From assembly GCF_004358165.1 (NCBI RefSeq), contig NZ_SMTG01000002.1, forward strand, positions 620,001 through 684,000: a stretch of DNA of 64,000 nt, given 5' to 3'. The stretch comes from Luteimonas terrae. GTDB lineage: Bacteria > Pseudomonadota > Gammaproteobacteria > Xanthomonadales > Xanthomonadaceae. The notes below the pieces were generated by a model. It made no database searches, had not been told where the DNA came from, and saw only the letters and a program-made list of their open reading frames with translations. The translations under genes were made by a program, and so were the position numbers. Shown in pieces: positions 1 through 8,969 of this stretch (its first letter is position 1; each line of letters starts with the position of its first letter).

Positions 1-1108
1 GCTGGCTCTGGGCGACGCCGCAGTTGGTGCCGTCGGTGCCGATCGCGCCACCGGACGTGACGCCCTGGCCGTGGCCGGCGGTGGAGATCCAGGCGCCACC
101 CGAGTCGCCCTGGCCGGCGCACGCGTTCGATTCGCGCAGGCCGTTCACCGAACCGTCGCCGTAGTTCACGCTGACATTGGTGCGCGTGATCGTGCCGCAG
201 CGCCAGCCGGTGCGGTAACCCGAGCGGCAGATCGCGGAGCCAACGGCGGTTTCCGTGCTGCCGACGACGGGCGTGGTGGTGCTGCCGCTGTGCTGCCACA
301 CGCGTCCGATCAGCGTGTCCTGCGAGCGCACCGTGGCCCATGCGGCATCGGAACCCGGGTAGTTGCTGGCTTGGAAAGAACCGACCGTCGTGCCGCCGAT
401 CCGCACGGTGGTGCCGGCGCCACCGCAGTGACCGGCCGTGACGAAGCCCTTGGTCGCGCCGCGCGTCACCGGGAAGCCGATCGAGCAGGTGTTGTACTGG
501 ATGCCGCCGTAGATGTTGATCAACGGCGTCGGCACGAGATCGGATTCCTCGAAATGCAGCAGGCCGGTGTCGACATCGCTGCGTGCCAGGAATTCGAGCA
601 CCGCCTCGGCACGGCCTGCGCCGGGCGAAAGGGTGATCACGACACGGTTGTTGGGCAGGTCGACGCCCCAAGACTGCACACCGTCGAGGCGACGCGCGAT
701 CCTCGAATTCGACGACAGATCGAGTGCCTGCACGGCCTGATCGAGCTGGTACAGACTGTAGGTCACCTGGCGTGTCTGCGCGCCATCGACGGCGGACAGT
801 TGCTTGAGTCCGCGCGCGCTTGTGGCGACGAGCACGCGTGCGTTGCCGGCCGCGTCGTGCTCGATCCATGTCCCGGCATAGCTGTCGCCATAGATCCGCT
901 TCGCGGACGTTTCGACGTCGGGCAACTGGCGCTCGGCGTCCACGCTCGCGAGGTACTGCGCCTGCGTCATGCCCAGATCGCGTTCCAGAGCGGTGACCAT
1001 GCCGGCATCCAGCTTCGGAACCGGGGTGTCGCTCGCGAATGCGTGACCGCCGATGGCGACAGCGGAGAGGACGGCGACAGCGAGCGTACGGCGTGCTGCA
1101 TGCATCAT
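1..1108 (-). CDS. Secreted trypsin-fold serine protease, alpha-lytic/streptogrisin type (partial, C-terminus off window)
   Basis: Reading down the minus strand from ATG at 1108 gives 369 codons with no stop before the window edge. Residues 1-23 form a signal peptide ending near HAFAS. A pro-region follows (about 25-195, with AQYLASVDAERQLPDV and SSNSRIARRLDGVQSWGVD) that matches the alpha-lytic protease propeptide style. The mature domain begins near residue 197 (NIYGGIQYNTCSIGF). The catalytic triad is visible as His227 in TAGHCGG, Asp254 in GSDAAW and Ser336 in GDSGG. The Cys pairs of S1E enzymes are present. AGGAG lies 7 nt before the start. Such enzymes are exported, fold with help of the pro-region and degrade extracellular protein. 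The family call is firm; the substrate is unknown. Confidence 0.93.
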   Translation of the reverse strand, partial: MMHAARRTLAVAVLSAVAIGGHAFASDTPVPKLDAGMVTALERDLGMTQAQYLASVDAERQLPDVETSAKRIYGDSYAGTWIEHDAAGNARVLVATSARGLKQLSAVDGAQTRQVTYSLYQLDQAVQALDLSSNSRIARRLDGVQSWGVDLPNNRVVITLSPGAGRAEAVLEFLARSDVDTGLLHFEESDLVPTPLINIYGGIQYNTCSIGFPVTRGATKGFVTAGHCGGAGTTVRIGGTTVGSFQASNYPGSDAAWATVRSQDTLIGRVWQHSGSTTTPVVGSTETAVGSAICRSGYRTGWRCGTITRTNVSVNYGDGSVNGLRESNACAGQGDSGGAWISTAGHGQGVTSGGAIGTDGTNCGVAQSQ

Positions 1109-1649
1109 CAGAGAGCTCCTTGTGCAGTTCGGAAGTGGCCACGGCGGACCGGTTCGGCGTGAAGCGACCGATGTCGATGCGCATGCGACGCGCATGACGG
1201 AAATGCGCCGGTGCGCCCGCGTCGAACGACAACGCGAAGGTCCGCGGAACGTGGCAAGCGTTGTGCCCCGCAACTGCCGTCCGGTTCGCGAGGACATGCG
1301 GTGCGATGCGCTGCAGACGGGTGGACCGGAATGACCAGGTTGCTCGGCAGCGCGCTTCGACCTTAGGTGCGCCATCTCGTCACGGTCAACTGCGCGAACG
1401 CGACTTAAACGCCAACCAGCGCTCTTTTTGCGACATCCGATTGCGCGCGGGACGCATGGGATTGCGGAAATGTGCGGTGTGTCAGGCCGCCTGAGTGACA
1501 TGGCGCCAGCGGTTTTCGCCGATGTGCGTGATGCCTGCTGCGAAATGTACGCCGCGCAGACCGCGGTGGAATACATCCGTGGCGACGGGTCGCCTCCCCG
1601 TCCGACAGGGGTGCCATCGCACGACGCGCGACGGCTCAAGCCAGTGCGT
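1109..1649. other. Intergenic region with no gene recognised
   Basis: This 541-bp stretch lies between the divergently oriented end of the FKBP gene and the start of the secreted protease. The open frames inside it are Arg/His-rich with no recognisable domain and read as GC-bias shadows. It should hold the protease promoter. An AT-richer patch at about 1405-1440 (TTAAACGCC...CTTTTTGCGACA) is the only sequence departure I can see. No hairpin with a U-tract was found. Confidence 0.4.
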
Positions 1650-2090
1650 TCAGTTCTCGACCTTCAGCAGCTCCACTTCGAACACCAGCGACGCGCCCGG
1701 CGGAATCACGCCGCCCGCGCCGCGGTCGCCGTAACCGAGCCAGGCCGGGATGCGCAGTTCGCGCGTGCCTCCCGGCTGCATGCCGGCGACGCCTTCGTCC
1801 CAGCCGCGGATGACGTGACCGGCACCGAGTTCGAACACGAACGGCTGACCGCGATCGTGCGAACTGTCGAACTGCACGCCGCGGCTGTCGGGTGCAGCCT
1901 GGTCGTAGAGCCAGCCGGTGTAATGCACGGTCACGGTGTCCCCGGTGTTTGCAGCCGTGCCCGTGCCGGTCGTGACGTCGATGCGCTGCAGATCGGCGAC
2001 GTCCCCGCCGGCGTAGGGCGGCGGGTTGCTGCAGGCGGTGAGCAGCAACAGGGAGAGCGGGGCGGTAAAGCGGAACGGGTGCCGGGTCAT
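1650..2090 (-). CDS. FKBP-type peptidyl-prolyl cis-trans isomerase, lipoprotein
   Basis: The product has 146 residues from ATG at 2090. Upstream in-frame residues lack protein character, so the longer frame is rejected. The N-terminus is a lipoprotein signal with lipobox LTAC, Cys at about residue 20. An FKBP domain fills the rest: VHYTGW, FDSS, the active-site aromatic stretch VIRGWDEGV, and [16 protein letters not shown] at the end. It should catalyse prolyl isomerisation in the periplasm while anchored to a membrane. It stands alone, convergent with nothing nearby. Family assignment is secure; the clients are unknown. Confidence 0.93.
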   Translation of the reverse strand: MTRHPFRFTAPLSLLLLTACSNPPPYAGGDVADLQRIDVTTGTGTAANTGDTVTVHYTGWLYDQAAPDSRGVQFDSSHDRGQPFVFELGAGHVIRGWDEGVAGMQPGGTRELRIPAWLGYGDRGAGGVIPPGASLVFEVELLKVEN

Positions 2091-2161
2091 GGGGCTGCGA
2101 TGTCGTGAGTTCGCACGAGGATAGAGCCGCCGGGCGGGGGTGCGCGTTGAAGAACGGGAGG

Positions 2162-2190
2162 CTGGATCCTGGCGTACGCCGGGATGACGA
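2162..2190. repeat. Solitary REP-like palindrome
   Basis: An imperfect palindrome (arms TCCTGGCG / CGCCGGGA around TA) is flanked by ATGACGA. This is the reverse complement of the TCGTCATCCC-type head seen in the paired elements at 29654 and 37528. It lies in the 408-bp gap between the FKBP gene and the ABC ATPase gene. The rest of that gap shows no gene. Confidence 0.7.
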
Positions 2191-2498
2191 ATCAAAGCCA
2201 GATCGAAGTTCACCGCGCACTGACACACTGTCTCTGATGTCATCAGGTGTCCAAGGCCGTGATTTCCCGGCCAGCGGGTAGAAGATGATCAACAGCCGGC
2301 TTTCGACACATGAATCGTTGAGAAGGATGTGACTCGCGACGTTCCGGCTGCGTCGCGGGGACGTGTTCCGAAGCCTGCTATGAACTTGCGGGAGAATCCG
2401 CTGTCTCAATGCATGCCGTCGCATGCGGACATCCTGTTCCGCGGACGTCACCAGGTACAGATTCCCCGTCTCGCCTGTTTCCAGGGAAGGAAATGCTC

Positions 2499-3416
2499 AT
2501 GCAGAGTGCCATCGAGTTGCGCGCGGTCGACAAGTCGTTCGGGTCGCATGCCGTACTGCGGCAGCTGGACCTGCAAGTGCCCGATCGCAGCGTGTTTGCG
2601 TTCCTCGGCAACAACGGCCACGGCAAGTCCACGACGATCCGCTTGATCACGGGCCTCGCGTCGGCGGACGGCGGTAGCGTGCACGTTCTCGGCCGCAATA
2701 TCCGGGCGCAGCGCCGCCAGATTCTGGAGGAGGTGGGGTGCCTGATCGACGCGCCCAGCGCCTACCCGAATCTCACCGCGCACGAGTTCCTGTCGATCGC
2801 CACACGTCTGAAGCGTTACCCCGACACCGAGATCGGGCGCGTACTCGAACTGGTGGCCTTGTGCTGCGACCGCCGTCAGCGGATCGAAAACTTCTCGCTT
2901 GGCATGAAACAACGTCTGGCACTCGCGCATGCGCTGGTTGGCCGACCGCGCCTGCTGGTCCTGGACGAGCCGACCAATGGACTGGATCCCGACGGCATGC
3001 AGGAGATTCGAGGTTTGCTGAAGATGCTGCCCGAGCACGCCGGCTGCACGATCTTCTTCGCCAGTCATCTGCTTGACGAGGTCGAGAAGACCGCGACCCA
3101 CATGGCGCTGTTGCGACACGGGTCGGTGCAGCTGCAGGCACCGATCCGGGAGCTTGTGTCCGGCTTGCCCAGTGCGCTGACGCTCGATGTCGACGCGCCC
3201 GAGCATGCCGTCGATCTGCTGCGGGCGCACGGACACATGGCCGATGTGGACGGCGCGGGAATCGTCCAGATGCCCGGGGTCACGCGTGATGTCGCAGGAC
3301 GGATCAATCGCACGCTGGTGGATGCCGGCATCACGCTTTACGAGTCCGCGCATCGGAAGCCCACCCTGGAACAGTGGTTCCTGCAGACGACAGTCGCGCA
3401 GGGAGCTGCACGATGA
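2499..3416 (+). CDS. ABC transporter ATP-binding protein
   Basis: The product has 305 residues. ATG at 2499 is chosen because GGGAAGG lies 8 nt upstream; the alternative in-frame ATG at 2493 sits only 2 nt from that site. Walker A is GNNGHGKST, the signature region is FSLGMKQRLALAHAL, Walker B is LLVLDEPTNGLDPDG, and the switch His is in FFASHLLDE. The long C-terminal tail after about residue 215 resembles CcmA/bacitracin-exporter type ATPases. It overlaps the permease gene by ATGA, so the two are co-translated. The pair probably forms an exporter, for example of a peptide or lipid, but the substrate cannot be read from sequence. Confidence 0.93.
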   Translation: MQSAIELRAVDKSFGSHAVLRQLDLQVPDRSVFAFLGNNGHGKSTTIRLITGLASADGGSVHVLGRNIRAQRRQILEEVGCLIDAPSAYPNLTAHEFLSIATRLKRYPDTEIGRVLELVALCCDRRQRIENFSLGMKQRLALAHALVGRPRLLVLDEPTNGLDPDGMQEIRGLLKMLPEHAGCTIFFASHLLDEVEKTATHMALLRHGSVQLQAPIRELVSGLPSALTLDVDAPEHAVDLLRAHGHMADVDGAGIVQMPGVTRDVAGRINRTLVDAGITLYESAHRKPTLEQWFLQTTVAQGAAR

Positions 3417-4153
3417 TCGGCGTGCTGTTCCAGGTCGAGCTGCTGAAGACCAGACGCTCGATGGTCGCGGTCATGACCCTGTTGTGCCCGTTGGTGATCG
3501 TCCTGCTGGCCTTCGTCATCACGGTTCGGGCCTGGGATCCGCCGGAGATGACCGGCCGCGACATGGTGCAGTTCTGGTTTACTGTCATGGACATGTGGAC
3601 GATGCTCGTGCTGCCGCTGTTTCTTGCGGTGACGACCGGTCTGATCAACGGAAACGAGCACCGCAACCACACCTGGCGCGTGATGCTCAGTCTGCCAATC
3701 GACGCCGATGCGCTATACACCGCCAAGCTGCTGCTGAGCGTTGCACTGATGCTGTGCGCACATGCCCTGCTGCTCGTCGCGACGGTGATCGCCTTGTTCG
3801 CGCTTGGATGGGTCGGCTACGACATCGACGGCGTTTTCGCGCTGCGCTCGACGCGCGTACTCTGGGCGGCACCATTGGCCGCGATGGCCATGCTGGTCGT
3901 CCAGCACAGTCTGAGCTGGCACCTGCGCTCGATCGTGGTGCCGTTTACCGTGGCCGTGATCGGCGCGTTTCTGGGGCTGTACACCAACGATTCGAAACAG
4001 TGGTGGTTGATTCCCTGGACGTATGCGGACGTTGCGACGACGGCGCGGACGGTCGAGGCCCAGGTCCTCGCCACCGTGCTTGGCCCGGTGATGGCGGTGG
4101 CGCTGTATCTGATCGCGTTGAAGCGCGTGCGGACGCAGGAAGTCGAACAGTGA
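3413..4153 (+). CDS. ABC transporter permease, ABC-2 type, six predicted membrane spans
   Basis: The product has 246 residues. The start ATG overlaps the TGA of the ATPase gene by 4 bp. Hydrophobic segments occur at about residues 16-38 (VAVMTLLCPLVIVLLAFVI), 55-75, 100-125, 140-160, 170-190 and 215-235, matching the ABC-2 membrane fold. The N-terminal FQVELLKTRRS before the first span is typical of this permease group. It should pair with the upstream ATPase as a homodimeric half of an exporter. No substrate clue is visible. Confidence 0.85.
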   Translation: MIGVLFQVELLKTRRSMVAVMTLLCPLVIVLLAFVITVRAWDPPEMTGRDMVQFWFTVMDMWTMLVLPLFLAVTTGLINGNEHRNHTWRVMLSLPIDADALYTAKLLLSVALMLCAHALLLVATVIALFALGWVGYDIDGVFALRSTRVLWAAPLAAMAMLVVQHSLSWHLRSIVVPFTVAVIGAFLGLYTNDSKQWWLIPWTYADVATTARTVEAQVLATVLGPVMAVALYLIALKRVRTQEVEQ

Positions 4154-4168
4154 GCGGCGCCGCACGCC

Positions 4169-4546
4169 CTACATGCTGTTGACGTGCAATACGTTGCCGT
4201 CGGGATCCTTGAACCAGATCGCGGCGAAGTCGCCCGCGCGGTGCACGCCGCGGTCGATCTGCATGCCCAGGTCCGGATATTCCTCCAGCGTCACGCCCTT
4301 GGCGCGTAGCGCGTCGGCGATCGCGTCGACGTCACCGCCACCGCTCCAGGCGACCGCATTGCCGGTACCCGGCCGCGGGTTGTCGGACCGGTAGACCACC
4401 AGCCAGCTCTCGCCGGTGCGGTAGCCCAGCACGCCGTCCATGTCCTCGTCCCCGGATTCGAGTCCCAGGGTCTCGCCGTAGAAGCGACGCGCGCGTTCCA
4501 GATCGCCGACGGCGACGATCGCATTGGAGGTCTTGTCCCGGAGCAT
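4169..4546 (-). CDS. VOC-fold (glyoxalase/bleomycin-resistance) protein
   Basis: The product has 125 residues from ATG at 4546, with AGGA 7 nt upstream. The sequence begins MLRDKTSNAIVAVGDLERARRFYGETLGL, the classic beta-alpha-beta opening of VOC proteins, and ends AAIWFKDPDGNVLHV, which carries the usual C-terminal metal-ligand strand. It is a single domain pair and cytosolic. The family covers lyases, dioxygenases and resistance proteins, so the reaction is not predictable. It is convergent with the ABC permease gene, 15 bp away. Confidence 0.85.
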   Translation of the reverse strand: MLRDKTSNAIVAVGDLERARRFYGETLGLESGDEDMDGVLGYRTGESWLVVYRSDNPRPGTGNAVAWSGGGDVDAIADALRAKGVTLEEYPDLGMQIDRGVHRAGDFAAIWFKDPDGNVLHVNSM

Positions 4547-4741
4547 GGCGATGTCCTGTGGCGGCGCGCATCGCGCCTGAGCGGACGACGCTGCGCCTGA
4601 GGCTGTTCGGGCAGCGTCAAACGCCAGTTGCCGCACGGGCAGGGACGTGTCTGCGCATTCCGGCGCCGGCAGTGGCCGGCTGCGCGCGCATCCGGCGTTG
4701 TGTCTGCATCAGGCTCCGTCCCGGAGCCGCTGGAGCCGTGC

Positions 4742-6871
4742 ATGAAAGCGAGCGTCGTCTGCCTGCCGTTGTGCCTGCTGGGCCTGGCCGCCCAGGCGTC
4801 GGACACGCCCATGCGGTTGCCGGCTGCCCCCACGGTCGCGTTCGAGGAGACGGTGTTCGGTCACCGCATCGACGACCCGTATCGCTGGATGGAAGATCCT
4901 GCGCAGCAGGACCGGCTGCAGGCATGGATGACGACGGCGGGCGAGGCGACCCGACGCCGGCTCGAGGCGCTGCCCGAGCGCGAGGCGTTCGCGACGATGC
5001 TCGAGACCGCCACCCGCGCCGGCGTGATCTACAGCGGCGTGCAGTCCGCGGGCGGACGGCTGTTCTACCTGCGACGCGATCCAGATGCCGAGGTCCCCAG
5101 GCTCGTGGTGCGCGATCGCGACGGGCGCGAGCGGGTACTCGTCGATCCGGCTGCGGCTGCAGGCAAGACCCGGGCGATCGCCAGCTTTTCGCCGTCGCCC
5201 GACGGTGCGCAGGTCGCAGTGATGATCGGCGAAGGCGGTGGCGAACTCGGGCGCTTCGAGATTCTCGATGCGCAGACCGGCGCGCTGCGCCACCGGATGG
5301 ACGGCCAGACCTTCGGCGACTTCGGCCTGAGCTGGCTGGCGCCCGACCTCGTGAGCTATACCCGGGCGATGCACGCGGCCGGCGACGGGCAGGATCCGCT
5401 GCTGGACATGCAGGCGGTCGTGGTGTCGCTGGACGGTCCCACACCGGTCGAGCGCATCGTGCTGGGCTCCCGCTTCGAAGGCGGGCCGGCGTTCGAGCCG
5501 CAGGAATTTCCGGCCGTGGCCGGCAACGGGCGTGATGCGCTGGTGTTCGGTCATGCCTATGGCGCGCGGGCCGACGCCCGCGCCTTCGTGACCACGCTGC
5601 AGGACCTGCGCGCCGGCAGGCCGCGCTGGCAGGTGCTGGCCGACTACAGCGACCAGGTCGCCGCGGATGCGCTGTTCGGCGACGCGGTGTACAGCATCAC
5701 CACGCGTGAGGCATCGAACGGCGTGCTGCAGCGGCGGCAGGTCGGCGCGGGCGGCCCGGGGCCGAATGAGGTGATCCTGCCGGCCGGCGACGCCATTCTC
5801 TCCGGCGTCCACGCCACCCGCGACGGGGTCTACGTCACCGCGACGCGCGACGGCGTGTCGCAGCTGATGTATCTCGAAGGCGGGGCGGGCGCCGCGCGGC
5901 CCATCGCGCTGCCGTTCGAGAGTGAACTCACGGCGCCCTCGGTCGATACCGACGGCGACTCACTGGTCTTCGGCCTGCGCGGCTGGACGACCACCGGCCG
6001 CAACTTCCGCGCGCGTGGCGCGCAGCTCGAATCGCTTGACCTCGACTCGGCGACGTGGGCGCCCGCCCAGGCCTTCGTCGCGACGCGCGAGCTGGCGCGC
6101 AGCCGCGACGGCACCGAAGTGCCGATGGTAATCCTGCGCAAGCCGGCGGCGTCCGGTCCTGCGCCCACGCTCGTCGAGGGTTACGGCAGCTACGGCATCC
6201 TGACCACCACCCCCTTCAGCTGGCCGCTGTTCGCACCGTGGGTCGAGCGGGGCGGAGTGTTCGTGTTCTGCGGCACGCGCGGTGGTGGCGAGCGCGGCCG
6301 CGCCTGGCACGAGGGAGGCCGCGCGGCGAACAAGCCGAACGCGCACGACGACCTCGCCGCCTGCGCGCAACGCGCCCAGGCACTGGGCGTGGCGACGCCG
6401 GCGTCCACGCTGGTGATGGGGACGAGCGCCGGCGGCCTGCTGGCACCGCCGACCGCGATGAAGCATGCCGATCTGTTCACCGGCCTGATCCCGCGTGTCG
6501 CCATCCTCGATCCGATCCGTCTTGCGGCCGCGCCCAACGGGCCGAACCAGTTCGCCGAGATGGGCGACCCGCGGACGCGCGAAGGCTTCGAGGCGCTGCT
6601 CGCCCAGGATGCCTACGTCATGCTCGACACTGCGAAGGACCTGCCCGACACGCTGGTTACCGTCGGCATGAACGACACCCGCGTGGTGCCGTGGATGGCG
6701 GCGAAGTTCGCGGCGCGCGCCAGCGCGAAGTTCGGCGACCGGCGCGAGGTGCTGTTGCGTGTCGACACGGCGCAGGGACACGGCATCGGTTCCTCGCGCG
6801 ATGCGCAGGTGCAGGAGTTCGCCGACACCTACGCCTGGGCCTGGGCCTGGGCGCAGGCGACGACGCCCTGA
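4742..6871 (+). CDS. Prolyl oligopeptidase family (S9A) serine peptidase, exported
   Basis: The product has 709 residues from ATG at 4742 with GGAG 6 nt upstream. Residues 1-20 form a signal peptide (KASVVCLPLCLLGLAAQAS). DDPYRWMED at about 38-46 is the S9A N-terminal signature. A beta-propeller follows (to about 420) and then the hydrolase domain, with PTLVEGYGSYG. The nucleophile Ser is in MGTSAGG; many S9A enzymes have GGSNGG. The Asp lies in GMNDTRVVPW and the His in AQGHG, so the triad is complete. It should cleave short proline-containing peptides in the periplasm or outside the cell. An iterated WAWAWAQ motif ends the chain. Confidence 0.93.
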   Translation: MKASVVCLPLCLLGLAAQASDTPMRLPAAPTVAFEETVFGHRIDDPYRWMEDPAQQDRLQAWMTTAGEATRRRLEALPEREAFATMLETATRAGVIYSGVQSAGGRLFYLRRDPDAEVPRLVVRDRDGRERVLVDPAAAAGKTRAIASFSPSPDGAQVAVMIGEGGGELGRFEILDAQTGALRHRMDGQTFGDFGLSWLAPDLVSYTRAMHAAGDGQDPLLDMQAVVVSLDGPTPVERIVLGSRFEGGPAFEPQEFPAVAGNGRDALVFGHAYGARADARAFVTTLQDLRAGRPRWQVLADYSDQVAADALFGDAVYSITTREASNGVLQRRQVGAGGPGPNEVILPAGDAILSGVHATRDGVYVTATRDGVSQLMYLEGGAGAARPIALPFESELTAPSVDTDGDSLVFGLRGWTTTGRNFRARGAQLESLDLDSATWAPAQAFVATRELARSRDGTEVPMVILRKPAASGPAPTLVEGYGSYGILTTTPFSWPLFAPWVERGGVFVFCGTRGGGERGRAWHEGGRAANKPNAHDDLAACAQRAQALGVATPASTLVMGTSAGGLLAPPTAMKHADLFTGLIPRVAILDPIRLAAAPNGPNQFAEMGDPRTREGFEALLAQDAYVMLDTAKDLPDTLVTVGMNDTRVVPWMAAKFAARASAKFGDRREVLLRVDTAQGHGIGSSRDAQVQEFADTYAWAWAWAQATTP

Positions 6872-6935
6872 GTCGCGGCGCCGTGGAGGCGCCATACTGG
6901 CTCGACCCTGTGCTGCAAGGTCGAGCCGAACCCGC

Positions 6936-8024
6936 ATGCCCACGCCCGACCTCGACGCGCTGCGCCGTTACGCGGTCGCCCGCACCCTGTTCAAGCCGAC
7001 CACGCTGCAGCGGGCGATCCGACGCCTGGGCTTCGTGCAGGCCGATCCGATCCGTGCGCCGGCGCGCGCGCAGGACCTGACGCTGCGCCACCGGGTGATC
7101 GACTACCGCGCCGGCGATCTGGAGCGGCGGTATCCGCGGCTCGATGTCGAGGAAGACTGTCTGGTCAACTACGGCTTCCTGCCGCGCGAGCACCTGGCGC
7201 TGATGCACCCGCGGCAGCCGCGCCGGGTGTGGGACGCGAAGACGCGGCGGCGTGCGGCGGAGATCCTCGCGTTCGTACGGGCGCAGCGCGGTGGCGTGCA
7301 TCCGCGCGAGGTCGAGCGCCAGTTCGCGCACGGCAGCGTGCGCAACTACTGGGGCGGTTCGAGCAATGCCACCACCCAGTTGCTCGACGGCCTGCACTAT
7401 CGCGGCCTGCTGCGCGTGGCACGACGCGACAGCGGCACACGTGTCTACGCGGCGGTCGAGCACCCGGAAGTCGACGACGGCCCGGCCGGACGCGCGCAGC
7501 GTGCCGCGTCGCTGATCGATCTGATCGTGGTGACCTACGCGCCGCTGCCTGCGGCAAGCCTGACCTATCTGGTGCGCCTGCTGGGCTATGGGGCCCCGCA
7601 TCTCGCCACGCCCCTGCAGCGCGCGCTGCAGCAGGCCCGCGATCGCCTGCAGAACGTGCGCCTCGACGGTGTGATCTGGTACTGGCCGGCGGACGAGAAC
7701 CCGTGCTCGCGACGCCATGCGCCCGATGGGTGCGTGCGCCTGCTCGCGCCGTTCGACCCGGTGGTCTGGGACCGGAGGCGTTTCACGCTGCTGTGGGACT
7801 GGACCTATCGCTTCGAGGCCTACACCCCGGCGGCGAAACGGCGCTTCGGCTACTACGCGCTGCCGATGCTGTGGCACGACCGGGTCATCGGGTGGGCCAA
7901 CGCCTCCGTCGTGGACGGACGCCTGCAGACGACGTTCGGCTATGTCGCGGGCGAACCGGCGGACGCGGATTTCCGGCGTGCGCTGGACGAAGAGCTGCAG
8001 CGCATGACGGTGTTCCTCTCCTGA
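6936..8024 (+). CDS. AlkZ/YcaQ-like winged-helix DNA glycosylase
   Basis: The product has 362 residues. ATG at 6936 precedes MPTPDLDALRRYAVA. The sequence FVQADPIRAPARAQD carries the Q-x-D catalytic motif of the YcaQ-like branch of the HTH_42 superfamily. NYWGGSSNATTQLLDGLHYRGLL is a winged-helix core, and LLAPFDPVVWDRRR is the conserved C-terminal block. Family members excise alkylated bases or unhook interstrand crosslinks. The gene stands alone and faces the VOC gene at 8536. A GCGCACCGGTGCGC palindrome lies just downstream at 8030-8043. The fold assignment is firm; the lesion specificity is inferred only from the motif. Confidence 0.85.
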   Translation: MPTPDLDALRRYAVARTLFKPTTLQRAIRRLGFVQADPIRAPARAQDLTLRHRVIDYRAGDLERRYPRLDVEEDCLVNYGFLPREHLALMHPRQPRRVWDAKTRRRAAEILAFVRAQRGGVHPREVERQFAHGSVRNYWGGSSNATTQLLDGLHYRGLLRVARRDSGTRVYAAVEHPEVDDGPAGRAQRAASLIDLIVVTYAPLPAASLTYLVRLLGYGAPHLATPLQRALQQARDRLQNVRLDGVIWYWPADENPCSRRHAPDGCVRLLAPFDPVVWDRRRFTLLWDWTYRFEAYTPAAKRRFGYYALPMLWHDRVIGWANASVVDGRLQTTFGYVAGEPADADFRRALDEELQRMTVFLS

Positions 8025-8101
8025 GGCCTGCGCACCGGTGCGCGCGTAGCCGGGCGCCATGGCCCGGTACACCGGTCGCGGCGTTCGATGTCGCGCGGCG
8101 G

Positions 8102-8536
8102 TCAGGCGTTGCCGTCGGCCGGAATCGTGTTGACCATCCACGGCACGCCGAACCGGTCGACCAGCGCGCCATACCCCGGCGACCAGAAGGTCTTGCCGAA
8201 CGGCATGACTTCGCGACCGCCATCGGCGAGCTGCGTGAACCAGCGGCGCGCCTTGTCGATGTCGTGCGTGTGCACGGTGACGTCGAACCCGTTCTTGGGC
8301 TTGCCGATGTGCGGCGCCCAGTCGGTGTCCATGTCCGCGCCCATCAGCGCGGCCTCGCCGATGTCGAGCCAGCAGTGCATCAGCCAGTCCTTGTACTTGG
8401 GATCGTTGATCGGCATGCCGGGCGGCGCATCGGCGTAGGGAATGGCGGCGGTGACCGAACCGCCGAGCACGTCGGCATAGAACTCGAAGGCCTGGCGGCA
8501 TTGGCCCTGGAAACTCAGGCTGGTGACGATCCTCAT
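8102..8536 (-). CDS. PhnB-like VOC family protein
   Basis: The product has 144 residues from ATG at 8536 with a strong GGAGGAAGG site. It begins MRIVTSLSFQGQCRQAFEFYADVLGG and includes KNGFDVTVHTHDIDKARRWF and the terminal RFGVPWMVN, typical of the PhnB/DUF899-like 3-demethylubiquinone-methyltransferase-fold group. It is cytosolic. The biochemical role of this subgroup is generally unassigned. It is the second of three VOC genes in the window, none adjacent to another. Confidence 0.85.
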   Translation of the reverse strand: MRIVTSLSFQGQCRQAFEFYADVLGGSVTAAIPYADAPPGMPINDPKYKDWLMHCWLDIGEAALMGADMDTDWAPHIGKPKNGFDVTVHTHDIDKARRWFTQLADGGREVMPFGKTFWSPGYGALVDRFGVPWMVNTIPADGNA

Positions 8537-8708
8537 GTCCTTCCTCCAGTGGCCGTGCGGGCACGGCGGGATGCGGAGCGGTCCGTGTACGCCCGGACGC
8601 GTTAGCGGTTCGCGAACGGCTGGACGGAAGTCGCCGGGGCGGGGCGCGTATCCTGACGCCCCGTGCGCGTCGTCCCGGCGCCCGCGGCTCCACACGAGGA
8701 CGCAGACG

Positions 8709-8909
8709 ATGGCCCGAATGCAGCGCGACCCGACGCGGGAACTCAATCTCACGCGCGACTACGCCAAGTGGCTGGTGCAGGAGAAGCGCGAGCGCAATCC
8801 GGCCAACGGCAAGCTGTTCGCGCGCACGCACACCACCCGCGGCCGTCGTTTCCACGGCTACAACGAGGAAGAGGTCTGCCGGATCATCGGCGTGGATTTC
8901 TACAACTGA
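8709..8909 (+). CDS. Small conserved hypothetical protein
   Basis: The product has 66 residues and is basic (MARMQRDPTRELNLTRDY...). GAGGA lies 8 nt before ATG 8709. A second in-frame ATG at 8718 is possible. The composition is balanced and codon use matches the neighbours, which argues for a real gene. It ends GYNEEEVCRIIGVDFYN. I do not recognise a named domain. It lies upstream of the NMT1-like gene in the same direction, with a 60-bp gap. Confidence 0.7.
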   Translation: MARMQRDPTRELNLTRDYAKWLVQEKRERNPANGKLFARTHTTRGRRFHGYNEEEVCRIIGVDFYN

Positions 8910-8969
8910 GCGCGCGCCGGGGCGCAGTGGACTAGTCTGTGCGCCCGATTTCCCCCGAAAGGCCGGTCC

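Noticed and set aside
1428..2108. 226-codon plus-strand frame over the FKBP gene
   Set aside because: The opposite strand carries a complete FKBP domain with lipobox; the plus frame has none.
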